From assembly GCF_030418125.1 (NCBI RefSeq), contig NZ_JAUHTR010000001.1, positions 124,001-188,000 of the forward strand: 64,000 nt of DNA. The letters run 5' to 3'. The notes under the pieces were generated by a model that worked only from the letters and a program-made list of their open reading frames with translations, was not told where the DNA came from and did no database searches. The DNA is from Fictibacillus fluitans. Its GTDB lineage: Bacteria > Bacillota > Bacilli > Bacillales > Fictibacillaceae. Positions 49,790 through 58,171 of this stretch are shown in pieces (the first letter of the stretch is position 1; every line of letters starts with the position of its first letter). The translations under genes and the position numbers were made by a program.

Positions 49790-51418
49790 TTGCATCATGT
49801 ATCCAATCGGCCGTGGAGTAAGTATTACGATCTAAACCAGTCTAATTGCATACCTGACGTCTCCGTTTACTCCATTCTTGAAACCGCTGCCAAAAAGTAC
49901 GGAGACCGGACAGCCATTTTATTTGAACATCAGAGAATCAGTTTTTTAGAACTAAAAAACCAAACAGATCGTCTTGCTGCTGCCTGGTGTGAACTTGGAC
50001 TGCAAAAAGGCCAGCGTATCGGTCTGATGCTTTCCAATCATCCTGATTATATTATTTCGTACTATGCCGCCCAGGCACTTGGCTTGATTGTTGTTCAGAT
50101 CAACCCTTTTTATACATCCAGGGAACTTTTACAAATTGTTTTCGATGCGGAGATTTCATACATAGTGGCAGACCCAAATGCTTTTTCTGTTATTCAGGAA
50201 ATAAAGGAACAGTATACCTTTCATTTCATCTTCAGTTCTCAAATCACGGATAAGGATATGAACCCTTTGGTGATTAAGCTCGAAGACTTAAAAAAGTATT
50301 CCGATACTCTTTCTGGAAACACTCCTATGGATTCCAGAGAAGAGGTGGCTGTTCTTCAGTATACAGGAGGAACGACCGGAAAAATGAAAGGCGTTATGCT
50401 CACCCATCATAATCTTCTGGCTAATGTCATCCAAAGCTACACGATGTACGGAGAAAAAATGATTCCCGGGCAGGAAACCGTGCTTGCCGCTACCCCTTTG
50501 TATCATGTATACGGCATGACCAGCGCCATGAATCTGGGCATCTACATCGGTGCTACCTTGTTGTTGTTCAAAAAGTTTGATGCAGACTATATTTTGCCCT
50601 TCATCAAGGAATACCGGCCGACTTTTTTTCCTGGAGTCCCCAAAATGTACAATGCATTCGTGAATCAACCAAGCGTTGAGAACTATGGGCTGAATTGCTT
50701 GAAATTATGTTCTTGCGGGTCTGCACCGCTGCCGGTAGAAGTTATTAAACGGTTTGAAACGTTAACAGGTGCCACGATCGGAGAAGGGTTTGGACTTTCA
50801 GAGGCATCTCCTTCCACCCATCGCAATCCCTCCTCTGGAGTAAGAAAGTTGGGAAGTATCGGGATCCCAATGCCTGGTACCGATTGCTTGATAGTAGATG
50901 AGAGAAGACAGGAATTGCCGCCTCATTCGGTTGGGGAGCTTGCGATTAAAGGGCCGCAGATCATGAAAGGATATTGGAAAAACAATAAGGAAACGAAGGA
51001 CTCATTACAAAACGGCTGGCTTTTTACCGGCGATTTGGCAACCATGGATGAGGATGGATACTTTTACATTGTTGGCCGAAAAAAGGAAATGGTGATCGTC
51101 GGAGGGTTTAATATTTACCCGCAGGAAGTAGAAGGAGTCCTATATGAACACCCGGATGTACAGGAAGCTGCTGTTGTCGGAATTCCCCATAAGGAAGAAG
51201 GTGAGGTCGTAAAGGCATACCTTGTTCCAAAGAATGGATGTGTCATCGACTTAGCGGAAATCAGGGGACATTGTTATCACAAATTAGCTCGTTATAAAGT
51301 TCCAAAAGAATTTGAAATCAGAGATTCGCTTCCGAGAAATACGGTAGGCAAACTATTAAAGAGAATGCTGGTTCAAGAGGAAAAGGAGAAAGGAGCAATA
51401 AAACATGCAAAGTCATGA
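49790..51418 (+). CDS. acyl-CoA ligase (long-chain-fatty-acid--CoA ligase family)
   Basis: 542 residues. ANL motifs: QYTGGTTGKMKGVMLTH, GEGFGLSEASPSTHRNP, LFTGDLATMDEDGYFYI, GRKKEMVIVGGFNIYPQEVE and C-terminal NTVGKLLKRML with the catalytic Lys. TTG start at 49790, 10 bases after AGGAGG. Overlaps the next gene by 14 bases. Closely related to the ligase at 58172, with which it shares the substrate-pocket stretch PLYHVYGM. Activates the acid that the cluster degrades. Confidence 0.9.
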   Translation: MHHVSNRPWSKYYDLNQSNCIPDVSVYSILETAAKKYGDRTAILFEHQRISFLELKNQTDRLAAAWCELGLQKGQRIGLMLSNHPDYIISYYAAQALGLIVVQINPFYTSRELLQIVFDAEISYIVADPNAFSVIQEIKEQYTFHFIFSSQITDKDMNPLVIKLEDLKKYSDTLSGNTPMDSREEVAVLQYTGGTTGKMKGVMLTHHNLLANVIQSYTMYGEKMIPGQETVLAATPLYHVYGMTSAMNLGIYIGATLLLFKKFDADYILPFIKEYRPTFFPGVPKMYNAFVNQPSVENYGLNCLKLCSCGSAPLPVEVIKRFETLTGATIGEGFGLSEASPSTHRNPSSGVRKLGSIGIPMPGTDCLIVDERRQELPPHSVGELAIKGPQIMKGYWKNNKETKDSLQNGWLFTGDLATMDEDGYFYIVGRKKEMVIVGGFNIYPQEVEGVLYEHPDVQEAAVVGIPHKEEGEVVKAYLVPKNGCVIDLAEIRGHCYHKLARYKVPKEFEIRDSLPRNTVGKLLKRMLVQEEKEKGAIKHAKS

Positions 51419-52286
51419 AATTCAGGAAATCGCGGTGATTGGTTCAGGTACGATGGGTTCCCAGATTGCCATGGTCTGTGCGCTTGGCGGATACAATGTC
51501 ATTTTACATGATATTGAAAAAGAACGTTTGCACATGGCAGAGGCTGCTTTAATGAAACAGATGAAACGGAGAATTGAAAAGGGACGTTTATCAGAGCACC
51601 AAGTCACCGATGCATTCGCAAAGATAAAATACTCATCTGACCTTAAGGATCTTTCACAAACGGATTTTGTGATTGAAGCCATCGTAGAAAAACTGGAACC
51701 GAAACGTGACCTTTTTAGAAGACTCGATGAAATAACGCCGGAACACTCCATTCTCGCCACGAACAGCTCGACAATTACGAGCTCCAAACTGGCGGATGCC
51801 ACAAGAAGGCCAGAAAAGGTTTGTAATGTTCACTTCTTTAATCCGGCGCTTGTCATGGAACTGGTTGAAGTGGTAAAAGGCCCGCACACAGCGCAAGAAA
51901 CAGCTGAGGCAGCCATGGAAGTAGTGAGGAACATTAAGAAAACACCCGTCCTTCTTCAAAAAGAAATCTCGGGTTTTATTGCCAATCGCATTCTCGGAAA
52001 ACTTATGGACGAGGCAGTATATTTACTTGAAAACGGCTATGCCACCCATGAAGAAATAGATTTGGTTTGTAAAAAGGCGCTCAATCACCCGATTGGCCCC
52101 TTTGCGCTAATGGACCTTACTGGCATTGATGTGAACTATTTTGTCCGGCAGCAGCGTTTCCAGGAAACCGGCGACGAAAGGGACCGGCCGGCCAAAATTG
52201 TTCAGGAAAAAGTGGAGCGGGGAGAATTGGGACGCAAGTCTGGAAAAGGATTCTACACCTACAGCGAGCCTGCTGTTAAAGCATAG
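51405..52286 (+). CDS. 3-hydroxyacyl-CoA dehydrogenase (3-hydroxybutyryl-CoA dehydrogenase type)
   Basis: 293 residues, NAD-dependent oxidation of a 3-hydroxyacyl-CoA. Rossmann motif VIGSGTMGSQIAMVCALGG; catalytic dyad segment CNVHFFNPALVMELVEVV with the conserved His, and Glu in the same stretch; GFIANRILGKLMDEAVYLLE and NHPIGPFALMDLTGIDV in the C-terminal dimer domain; ends with GRKSGKGFYTY. ATG lies inside the ligase gene with AAAGGAG about 8 bases upstream. Confidence 0.92.
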   Translation: MQSHEIQEIAVIGSGTMGSQIAMVCALGGYNVILHDIEKERLHMAEAALMKQMKRRIEKGRLSEHQVTDAFAKIKYSSDLKDLSQTDFVIEAIVEKLEPKRDLFRRLDEITPEHSILATNSSTITSSKLADATRRPEKVCNVHFFNPALVMELVEVVKGPHTAQETAEAAMEVVRNIKKTPVLLQKEISGFIANRILGKLMDEAVYLLENGYATHEEIDLVCKKALNHPIGPFALMDLTGIDVNYFVRQQRFQETGDERDRPAKIVQEKVERGELGRKSGKGFYTYSEPAVKA

Positions 52287-52316
52287 ACTCTATGATTGCA
52301 GAAGGAGGAGAGCTGT

Positions 52317-53465
52317 ATGGATTTCCAGCTCAGTGAAGACATTCAATTTCTAAAGAGAAATGTTCGTGATTTTGTGCAGACTGAAGTAGAATCCGTGGCT
52401 GCACAAATTGAACAAGAAGATAGAATACCGGAAAAAATTATTAACATGTCCAAAGAAATGGGGCTATTTGGTTTAAGCATTCCCGAGGAATATGAGGGAC
52501 TCGGAATTGGCATGGTTGGAAAATGTGCGCTTTATGAAGAGATAGGGGCCACGCACAACGGCTATACCACCTTAATCGGCGCCCATACGGGAATAGGTAC
52601 GGTCGGAATTGTTGAAATGGGAAATGAACAGCAAAAACGAAAGTATCTCCCGGCTATGGCCAGAGGTGAGAAGATCGGTGCTTTTGCATTAACAGAACCA
52701 AGTGCGGGTTCGAATGCTACTAATCTTAAAACCACAGCGGTTAAACAAGGAGATAAATACATTTTAAACGGAACTAAGCATTATATTACGAATGCAACAG
52801 AGGCAGATGTATTTACAGTAATGGCTGTGACCGATCCAGGCAAGGGAGCAAAGGGAATTACTTCTTTTATCGTAGAAAAGAGCTTTAAGGGATTCCAGGT
52901 AGGAGCAACCGAACCAAAAATGGGATTGCGAGGTTCTCATTCTGCAGAAATTATAATGGAAGATTGCGAGGTTCCCATTGAAAACGTCTTAGGTGCGGAA
53001 GGACAAGGATATGTTAATGCACTGAAAATTTTAGCCAATGGCCGTGCAGGTTTAGCGGCTCGTAACTTGGGTTCGTGCCAGAAGCTGTTGGATTTGTCTG
53101 TGAAATATGCGCAGGAACGAATCCAATTTGATGTTCCGATCATTGAACATCAGGCAGTGGCTCATATGATTGCCGAGATGGCGGTTGACGTGGAAAGCTT
53201 ACGGTCTTTTACCTACAGGGTGGCCTGGATGGTCGAACAAGGAATGAAGGTTATTAAAGAAGCGGCCATGCTGAAGCTGTTTGGCTCGGAAGCGTATAAC
53301 CGGGTCGCGGACAAAGCGGTACAGGTACATGGTGGAATCGGTTATATTTCTGATTATCCCATCGAACGTTTTTTCCGGGACGCAAGGATTACTCGTATTT
53401 ATGAAGGAACCTCCGAAATTCAAAAAAATATTATAGCCGGTCAGCTTAAGAAAGAATATTGCTAA
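52317..53465 (+). CDS. acyl-CoA dehydrogenase (second copy)
   Basis: 382 residues, paralogous to the enzyme at 48598. Landmarks: LFGLSIPEEYEGLGIGMVGK, FALTEPSAGSNATNLKTTA, KMGLRGSHSAEIIMEDC, QVHGGIGYISDYPIERFFRD and the catalytic Glu in YEGTSEIQK. ATG 52317 follows AGGAGGAG by about 6-8 bases; the longer frame from 52296 starts before the ribosome site. Two dehydrogenases in one operon suggest different chain lengths or a mono- and a dicarboxylyl substrate. Confidence 0.9.
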   Translation: MDFQLSEDIQFLKRNVRDFVQTEVESVAAQIEQEDRIPEKIINMSKEMGLFGLSIPEEYEGLGIGMVGKCALYEEIGATHNGYTTLIGAHTGIGTVGIVEMGNEQQKRKYLPAMARGEKIGAFALTEPSAGSNATNLKTTAVKQGDKYILNGTKHYITNATEADVFTVMAVTDPGKGAKGITSFIVEKSFKGFQVGATEPKMGLRGSHSAEIIMEDCEVPIENVLGAEGQGYVNALKILANGRAGLAARNLGSCQKLLDLSVKYAQERIQFDVPIIEHQAVAHMIAEMAVDVESLRSFTYRVAWMVEQGMKVIKEAAMLKLFGSEAYNRVADKAVQVHGGIGYISDYPIERFFRDARITRIYEGTSEIQKNIIAGQLKKEYC

Positions 53466-53481
53466 AGGGAGGGAGGATGTA

Positions 53482-54645
53482 ATGAAACGACCAGTGATTG
53501 TTTCAGCCGTACGGTCAGCTATTGCCAAACAAGGAGGGGCGCTGGCTAAAATAGATCCCTATATATATGGAGCGGAAGTTATGAAAGCAGCTGTTAAGAA
53601 AGCCGCTCTTATGCCGGAAGAAATTGATGATGTGATTATGGGGAACTGCCTTTTTGGCGGAGGCAATATTTCCAGACTCGCATCTCTTCAAGCCGATTTT
53701 CCAATACGTATTCCGGGAATGACCATTGACCGTCAATGCGGATCAGGAATTAACAGCATCGGACTGGCAGCCAGTCTGATTGCTGCAGGGCAAGGAGAGG
53801 TTTATGTAGCCGGAGGTATGGAGAGCATGTCCCGCTCCCCGTATTTGATGCGCCCGCCTTCTCGTCCCTATGACCGTCAACCCCCAACGTTTATGAAACG
53901 AAGGCTTTCACCAGACAAAATCGGTGATCCTCCAATGGGAGAAACGGCTGAGAATCTTGCTGAGAGGTATGAAATCTCAAGAGAAGAACAGGATGAATTT
54001 GCTCTTCAAAGCCAGCAGAGGATGGCAGCTGCAATGGAAAAAAAGTTATTTAAGGAGCAGATTGTACCAATTGAAGTCACTGACCAAAAAGGTAATGTCG
54101 CCCTCTTTGAGCAAGATGAACATCCGAGAGCAGACTCAAGCAAGGAGAAGCTTTCCCGCCTTTCACCTGCATTCAGAGAAGGAGGCAGTGTAACCGCCGG
54201 GAATTCTTCGGGTGTAAATGACGGTGCCTCTGCAGTTGTGGTTATGTCCGAGGACCGTGCCAAAGAAAAAGGAATGGACATTTTAGCCGGCATCATAGGC
54301 TGGGAAGTGGCTGGAGTTGACCCGAACTATATGGGAATTGGACCTGTCCCTGCCATACAGCAGCTGCTGAAAAAAACAGGACATACCCTGAAGGATATCG
54401 ATCTTGTTGAATTCAACGAAGCATTTGCATCACAAGTTCTCGCCTGCAACCGGGAACTGGGAATGGATCTCGGAAAGGTAAATGTAAATGGCGGTGCGAT
54501 TGCTCATGGGCATCCGATTGCTGCGACAGGCGCGATGCTCATTACAAAATTGGTTCACGAAATGAAACGCCGTGATGTTCAGCTTGGTTTGGCGGCCGCC
54601 TGTATTGGCGGAGGACAAGGAATTGCACTATTGCTCGAGCGATAG
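53482..54645 (+). CDS. thiolase (acetyl-CoA C-acyltransferase)
   Basis: 387 residues. Splits a 3-oxoacyl-CoA into acetyl-CoA and the chain shortened by two carbons. Active-site nucleophile Cys86 in [42 protein letters not shown] with the catalytic His; and [11 protein letters not shown] with the second Cys. ATG after GGGAGGGAGG. Fits the last step of a beta-oxidation cycle; family members include 3-oxoadipyl-CoA thiolases. Confidence 0.93.
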   Translation: MKRPVIVSAVRSAIAKQGGALAKIDPYIYGAEVMKAAVKKAALMPEEIDDVIMGNCLFGGGNISRLASLQADFPIRIPGMTIDRQCGSGINSIGLAASLIAAGQGEVYVAGGMESMSRSPYLMRPPSRPYDRQPPTFMKRRLSPDKIGDPPMGETAENLAERYEISREEQDEFALQSQQRMAAAMEKKLFKEQIVPIEVTDQKGNVALFEQDEHPRADSSKEKLSRLSPAFREGGSVTAGNSSGVNDGASAVVVMSEDRAKEKGMDILAGIIGWEVAGVDPNYMGIGPVPAIQQLLKKTGHTLKDIDLVEFNEAFASQVLACNRELGMDLGKVNVNGGAIAHGHPIAATGAMLITKLVHEMKRRDVQLGLAAACIGGGQGIALLLER

Positions 54646-54666
54646 AAACAAAGGAGGCATGATTAT

Positions 54667-55449
54667 ATGTCAGAATTCAGAAACATTGAAGTGATACAAA
54701 AGGATCAGCTGGGCTATATCATTATTAACCGGCCGGAGCTCAGGAATGCGCTCGACAAGGAAACGCTGAATGAGATGACAAAAGTACTGGAGGAACTGAG
54801 GCAGGATCCATCCGTAGGTTGCGTGATTTTTACAGGGAAAGGAGAAAAATCGTTTGCTGCTGGAGCCGATATCGCACAGCTGAAAGAAAAGACCATGCTC
54901 GATGCACTTGATTCAGGAGGAATGCAGTCTGTTTATAATCAGATTGAAGCTTATGAGAAGCCAACCATTGCCATGATCAATGGCTATGCACTTGGCGGTG
55001 GTTTTGAATTGGCAATGGCGTGCGATATTCGGATTGCCTCTTCCAACGGAAAAATCGGTCTACCTGAACTCAACCTTTCGATTATACCAGGTGCCGGGGG
55101 AACTCAAAGACTTGCCCGGCTGGTGGGTAAAGGGAAGGCGCTTGAAATGATTTTGCTCGGAAAAATCATTGATGCAGAAGAAGCCAAACAAATCGGATTG
55201 GTTTCTGAAGTGACAAGTACTGAGAATTTGGAACGAAAAGCAGAGGAAATGGGAATGCAAATCCTCTCTAAAGGTCCTTTAGCCGTTAAGCTGGCGAAGA
55301 TTGTGGTTCACAGCGGGACAGAGGTTGACATGAAAACGGGATTGTTAATTGAAAAACTGGCACAGGCTATCTTGTTTTCTTCAGAAGATAAAGGCGAAGG
55401 AACCAATGCATTCCTGGAAAAACGGCAACCGCAATTTTCAGGAAGATAG
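54667..55449 (+). CDS. enoyl-CoA hydratase
   Basis: 260 residues, crotonase family. Oxyanion-hole segments SFAAGADIAQL and NGYALGGGFELAMACDIRIA; catalytic Glu residues in GGGFELAMACD and GLPELNLSIIPGAGGTQRL. It hydrates the 2,3-enoyl-CoA to the 3-hydroxyacyl-CoA. ATG with AAAGGAGG upstream. Between the thiolase (21 bases) and the thioesterase (16 bases). Confidence 0.93.
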   Translation: MSEFRNIEVIQKDQLGYIIINRPELRNALDKETLNEMTKVLEELRQDPSVGCVIFTGKGEKSFAAGADIAQLKEKTMLDALDSGGMQSVYNQIEAYEKPTIAMINGYALGGGFELAMACDIRIASSNGKIGLPELNLSIIPGAGGTQRLARLVGKGKALEMILLGKIIDAEEAKQIGLVSEVTSTENLERKAEEMGMQILSKGPLAVKLAKIVVHSGTEVDMKTGLLIEKLAQAILFSSEDKGEGTNAFLEKRQPQFSGR

Positions 55450-55465
55450 GAAAGGAGGTCGGCGT

Positions 55466-55870
55466 GTGCCCGTCACTATAGAAGAAATACACCAAAAGTT
55501 TCAGCAGAATCCCTTTTTTTCACACATTGGTTTCGAGATCGTTCAATTTGATGAACACAAGATTAGAATTAAATTGGACGTACGGGAATACCTGCATAAC
55601 ATTAACGGAACATTGCATGGAGGAGTTTATGCCACCATGCTCGACAATATTATGGGTATGGTGACTCGTTCTGCGGCAAAAGCAAAGGTAGTAACCCTTC
55701 ATCTCAGCATTCAATTTCTTGCGAGCATATCCTCAGGAGAGATATTTGCTGAAGCAACAATACAGGAACAGGGGTACAAGCTTGCCTTTACCGAGGGTGA
55801 AATTAAAGATGAAAACGGAAAAGTTTTGGCAAAAGGGATGGGTACCTTTAAATTAATACGCAATGGATAA
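55466..55870 (+). CDS. hot-dog thioesterase, PaaI family
   Basis: 134 residues from GTG 55466, which has AGGAGG 7 bases upstream; the longer frame from 55349 runs back into the hydratase. Hot-dog motif NGTLHGGVYATMLDNIMGM, followed by VTLHLSIQFLASISSGEIFA. It cleaves acyl-CoA to acid plus CoA. In this cluster it is the best local candidate to release free glutarate (from glutaryl-CoA) for GlaH, or else it simply relieves CoA trapping. Confidence 0.85.
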   Translation: MPVTIEEIHQKFQQNPFFSHIGFEIVQFDEHKIRIKLDVREYLHNINGTLHGGVYATMLDNIMGMVTRSAAKAKVVTLHLSIQFLASISSGEIFAEATIQEQGYKLAFTEGEIKDENGKVLAKGMGTFKLIRNG

Positions 55871-55881
55871 GGAGCACTGCG

Positions 55882-56643
55882 ATGAAAAGGTTAAACGGAA
55901 GATCTGCGTTTATAACTGGCGGCAGCCGTGGAATTGGCAAAGCGATTGCAAAAGCTTTTGCTTCAGAGGGAGCGAAAGTGTGTGTGGCAGATCTTCAGCA
56001 ACAGGCGCTGCTGGAGCTAGAACAAGAATTCACCCAGGAAGGCTGGGACCTGTTTACCTTTCAGATGGATGTTACCGACAAACACCAGGTGGAACAAGGT
56101 TTTTACAAAGCCGTGGAGGAAATGGGAAGCCTTGATATTTTGGTTAACAACGCCGGGATCACAAGAGATAATCTTTTATTTAAGATGGAAGATGACGATT
56201 GGGATAAGGTAATGGATGTTCACTTAAAAGGAACGTTTTATTGCAGCCGGGCGGCACAAGCCTATATGGTTAAACAGCGATTTGGAAGGATTATCAACAT
56301 CTCCTCTGTATCTGCATTGGGAAACAGGGGCCAAGCTAATTATTCCACCGCAAAAGCCGGCTTGCAAGGACTAACCAAAACGCTGGCGATTGAACTGGGT
56401 CCTTATGGTATTACGGTCAATGCCATTGGACCGGGTTTTATTGAGACTGCTATGACCCAAGCGACCGCTGATCGTTTAGGGATGTCGTTTGAAGAACTTA
56501 TTGCGTATAAGACAAAAGAAATTCCCGTTGGGAGAACAGGAAAGCCTGAAGATATCGCCCAAGCCGCTCTTTTCTTTGCCGACAATGCTTCTTCATTTGT
56601 CAACGGCCAAGTTTTATATGTAACCGGCGGACCAGCAGTATAG
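55882..56643 (+). CDS. short-chain dehydrogenase/reductase (FabG-like)
   Basis: 253 residues. NAD(P) motif TGGSRGIGKAIAKAF, NNAGITRDNLLFKM, and the catalytic Ser-Tyr-Lys set in NISSVSALGNRGQANYSTAK. Annotated members are 3-oxoacyl-ACP reductases or 3-hydroxyacyl-CoA dehydrogenases. Here it may act on a hydroxyacyl-CoA of the other stereochemistry. ATG after AAGGAG. Last gene of the sigma-54 operon by spacing. Confidence 0.9.
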   Translation: MKRLNGRSAFITGGSRGIGKAIAKAFASEGAKVCVADLQQQALLELEQEFTQEGWDLFTFQMDVTDKHQVEQGFYKAVEEMGSLDILVNNAGITRDNLLFKMEDDDWDKVMDVHLKGTFYCSRAAQAYMVKQRFGRIINISSVSALGNRGQANYSTAKAGLQGLTKTLAIELGPYGITVNAIGPGFIETAMTQATADRLGMSFEELIAYKTKEIPVGRTGKPEDIAQAALFFADNASSFVNGQVLYVTGGPAV

Positions 56644-56647
56644 TTTT

Positions 56648-56661
56648 TGTAAGCGTTTTCA
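56648..56661 (+). promoter_or_regulatory. perfect cre box before the MFS-ligase-lhgO genes
   Basis: TGTAAGCGTTTTCA matches the cre consensus at all 14 positions. It starts 5 bases after the SDR stop and about 160 bases before the MFS gene, so CcpA could restrain read-through or a promoter located here. Confidence 0.65.
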
Positions 56662-56754
56662 AAAAAGATAGAGAGCAATGTGGATGCGTGGTGTGGAAAA
56701 ACTGCTGACCAAGCAGTTGAAATCATCGTGAAAGAGCTGAAAAGTACCAACTGA
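56653..56754 (+). pseudogene. possible C-terminal remnant of a lost gene
   Basis: After the in-frame TAA at 56650-56652, one frame reads 33 codons, ending NVDAWCGKTADQAVEIIVKELKSTN broken here as NVDAWCGKTADQ + AVEIIVKELKSTN, then TGA. The composition looks like a real helical protein tail, yet there is no ribosome site and no upstream part. I do not recognise the parent protein. It could equally be chance. Confidence 0.25.
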
Positions 56755-56822
56755 AAGGTCGATTTCAGACATCTTAGTTCATCACTCAAATATGAAAAAC
56801 ATATTGGAAAAGAGGGATTGAT

Positions 56823-58109
56823 ATGCGATGGTTTATACTTTTTATGTTATTTTTGGGAGCCATTATAAACTTTGCCGATAAGTCAATTATCGGATTGGCA
56901 GCGATTCAAATTAAAGATGAATTTCAACTGTCTTATGCACAATGGGGACTCGTCGGGAGCAGTTATTACTGGCTTTACCCGGTAACTGGAATCTTTGGCG
57001 CCGCGTGGGCTGATCGTATTGGAGCAAAAAAAGTTATGGGGTTTCTGATGCTCACCTGGGCCGTCCTTCAAGTGGGGGTTCTGGCGATAACGGCTCTTCC
57101 TCTTTTAATTCTTTACCGGCTGCTCCTCGGCGCATTTGAAGGACCATACAGCCCTATAGCCTACAATCATGCTGATAAATGGTTTCCTCCGAAGCTGAGA
57201 GGGTTCGCCAACTCCGTTGTTGTAGCAGGCGGAACGGTTGGGGCCATGATTGTTGCTCCTTTACTGGTGGCGCTGATCACTTTGCTGGGATGGAAAATGG
57301 CGTTTGCAACATTGGGTGCAGCAAGTGTTGTTTGGTTCTGTTTGTTCCAGTTCTTTACGAAGGAACGTCCGGAAGGGGAGGTTGTGCTTAAAAAGAAAAC
57401 TGCAAGCAAAGCAGAACGATTGAAAATAAAAGATTTTCTGGTGCTCTTAACCAAACCTTCTGCGTTATTTACGACCCTGGCTTATTTTTCTGCTTATATC
57501 CTGGTTGTTTGGTTCTCGGTCTGGCTGCCGATTTATCTGGTAGAGTCGGTGAAAATGTCGTCCGCCCAAATGGGATATAGTGTGGCAGTTATCGGAATCG
57601 TTTCTGTATTGATATATGTGGGAATTTCCATGTTATCGGACTTTATGTTTAAAAAAAGCCAAAATTGGCGGGTGTCTCGAATTTATATTATTGCTGCATC
57701 CATGGTCCTGGGAGCCGTTCTTTTACTCTCATTAACCATTTTCCAACAGCCTATGTGGGTCGTTGTTGCCATGTGTCTGGCAAAAGGCCTCACCTATACA
57801 ATTTTGCCGATCGGACCAACCATCATGATCAATGAATGGCCTGAACGGGGAGCATTAATGACGAGCATTTTAACATCCTTTGGCAACCTGGCAGGGATAG
57901 TGGCCCCTGTGATCACTGGCTGGATCATTGGACTTGCCGGAGCTAATAAGATTGCCGGTTACAATTTATCCATTGTTTTTATGGGGGGAATCGTCCTGGT
58001 CTTTGGCATTCTGTTTGCACTTTTTGTGAAACCTTCATCAGAAAAGAACATGAAACCGCAGGTTAACGATGTGGACAACCGCAAACGTCCTGATGTGAAA
58101 TATTCTTAA
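56823..58109 (+). CDS. MFS transporter (anion:cation symporter-like)
   Basis: 428 residues, 12 predicted helices. Features are GAIINFADKSIIGLAAIQIK in helix 1, AAWADRIGAKKVMGFL in the helix 2-3 loop and YNHADKWFPPKLRGFANSVV, as in ACS-type organic-anion carriers. It is unlike the MHS carrier at 43925, so the island has two carriers of different families. ATG follows AGAGGGA by about 5 bases. Probably moves the acid substrate or a pathway intermediate. Confidence 0.88.
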   Translation: MRWFILFMLFLGAIINFADKSIIGLAAIQIKDEFQLSYAQWGLVGSSYYWLYPVTGIFGAAWADRIGAKKVMGFLMLTWAVLQVGVLAITALPLLILYRLLLGAFEGPYSPIAYNHADKWFPPKLRGFANSVVVAGGTVGAMIVAPLLVALITLLGWKMAFATLGAASVVWFCLFQFFTKERPEGEVVLKKKTASKAERLKIKDFLVLLTKPSALFTTLAYFSAYILVVWFSVWLPIYLVESVKMSSAQMGYSVAVIGIVSVLIYVGISMLSDFMFKKSQNWRVSRIYIIAASMVLGAVLLLSLTIFQQPMWVVVAMCLAKGLTYTILPIGPTIMINEWPERGALMTSILTSFGNLAGIVAPVITGWIIGLAGANKIAGYNLSIVFMGGIVLVFGILFALFVKPSSEKNMKPQVNDVDNRKRPDVKYS

Positions 58110-58124
58110 TTAACATTGAAAGGG

Positions 58125-58146
58125 CATGCCAACTGGCATGTTTTTT
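58125..58146 (+). terminator. terminator after the MFS gene
   Basis: CATGCC / GGCATG stem with a 4-base loop followed by six T. Short, so read-through into the ligase gene is possible. Confidence 0.65.
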
Positions 58147-58171
58147 CAATAAAGAAAGGGTGTGCTTCAAG

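Noticed and set aside
48598-53465. Glutaryl-CoA dehydrogenase among the acyl-CoA dehydrogenases
   Set aside because: Both proteins look like ordinary acyl-CoA dehydrogenases related to each other; I see no specific glutaryl-CoA dehydrogenase features, so I kept the general name.
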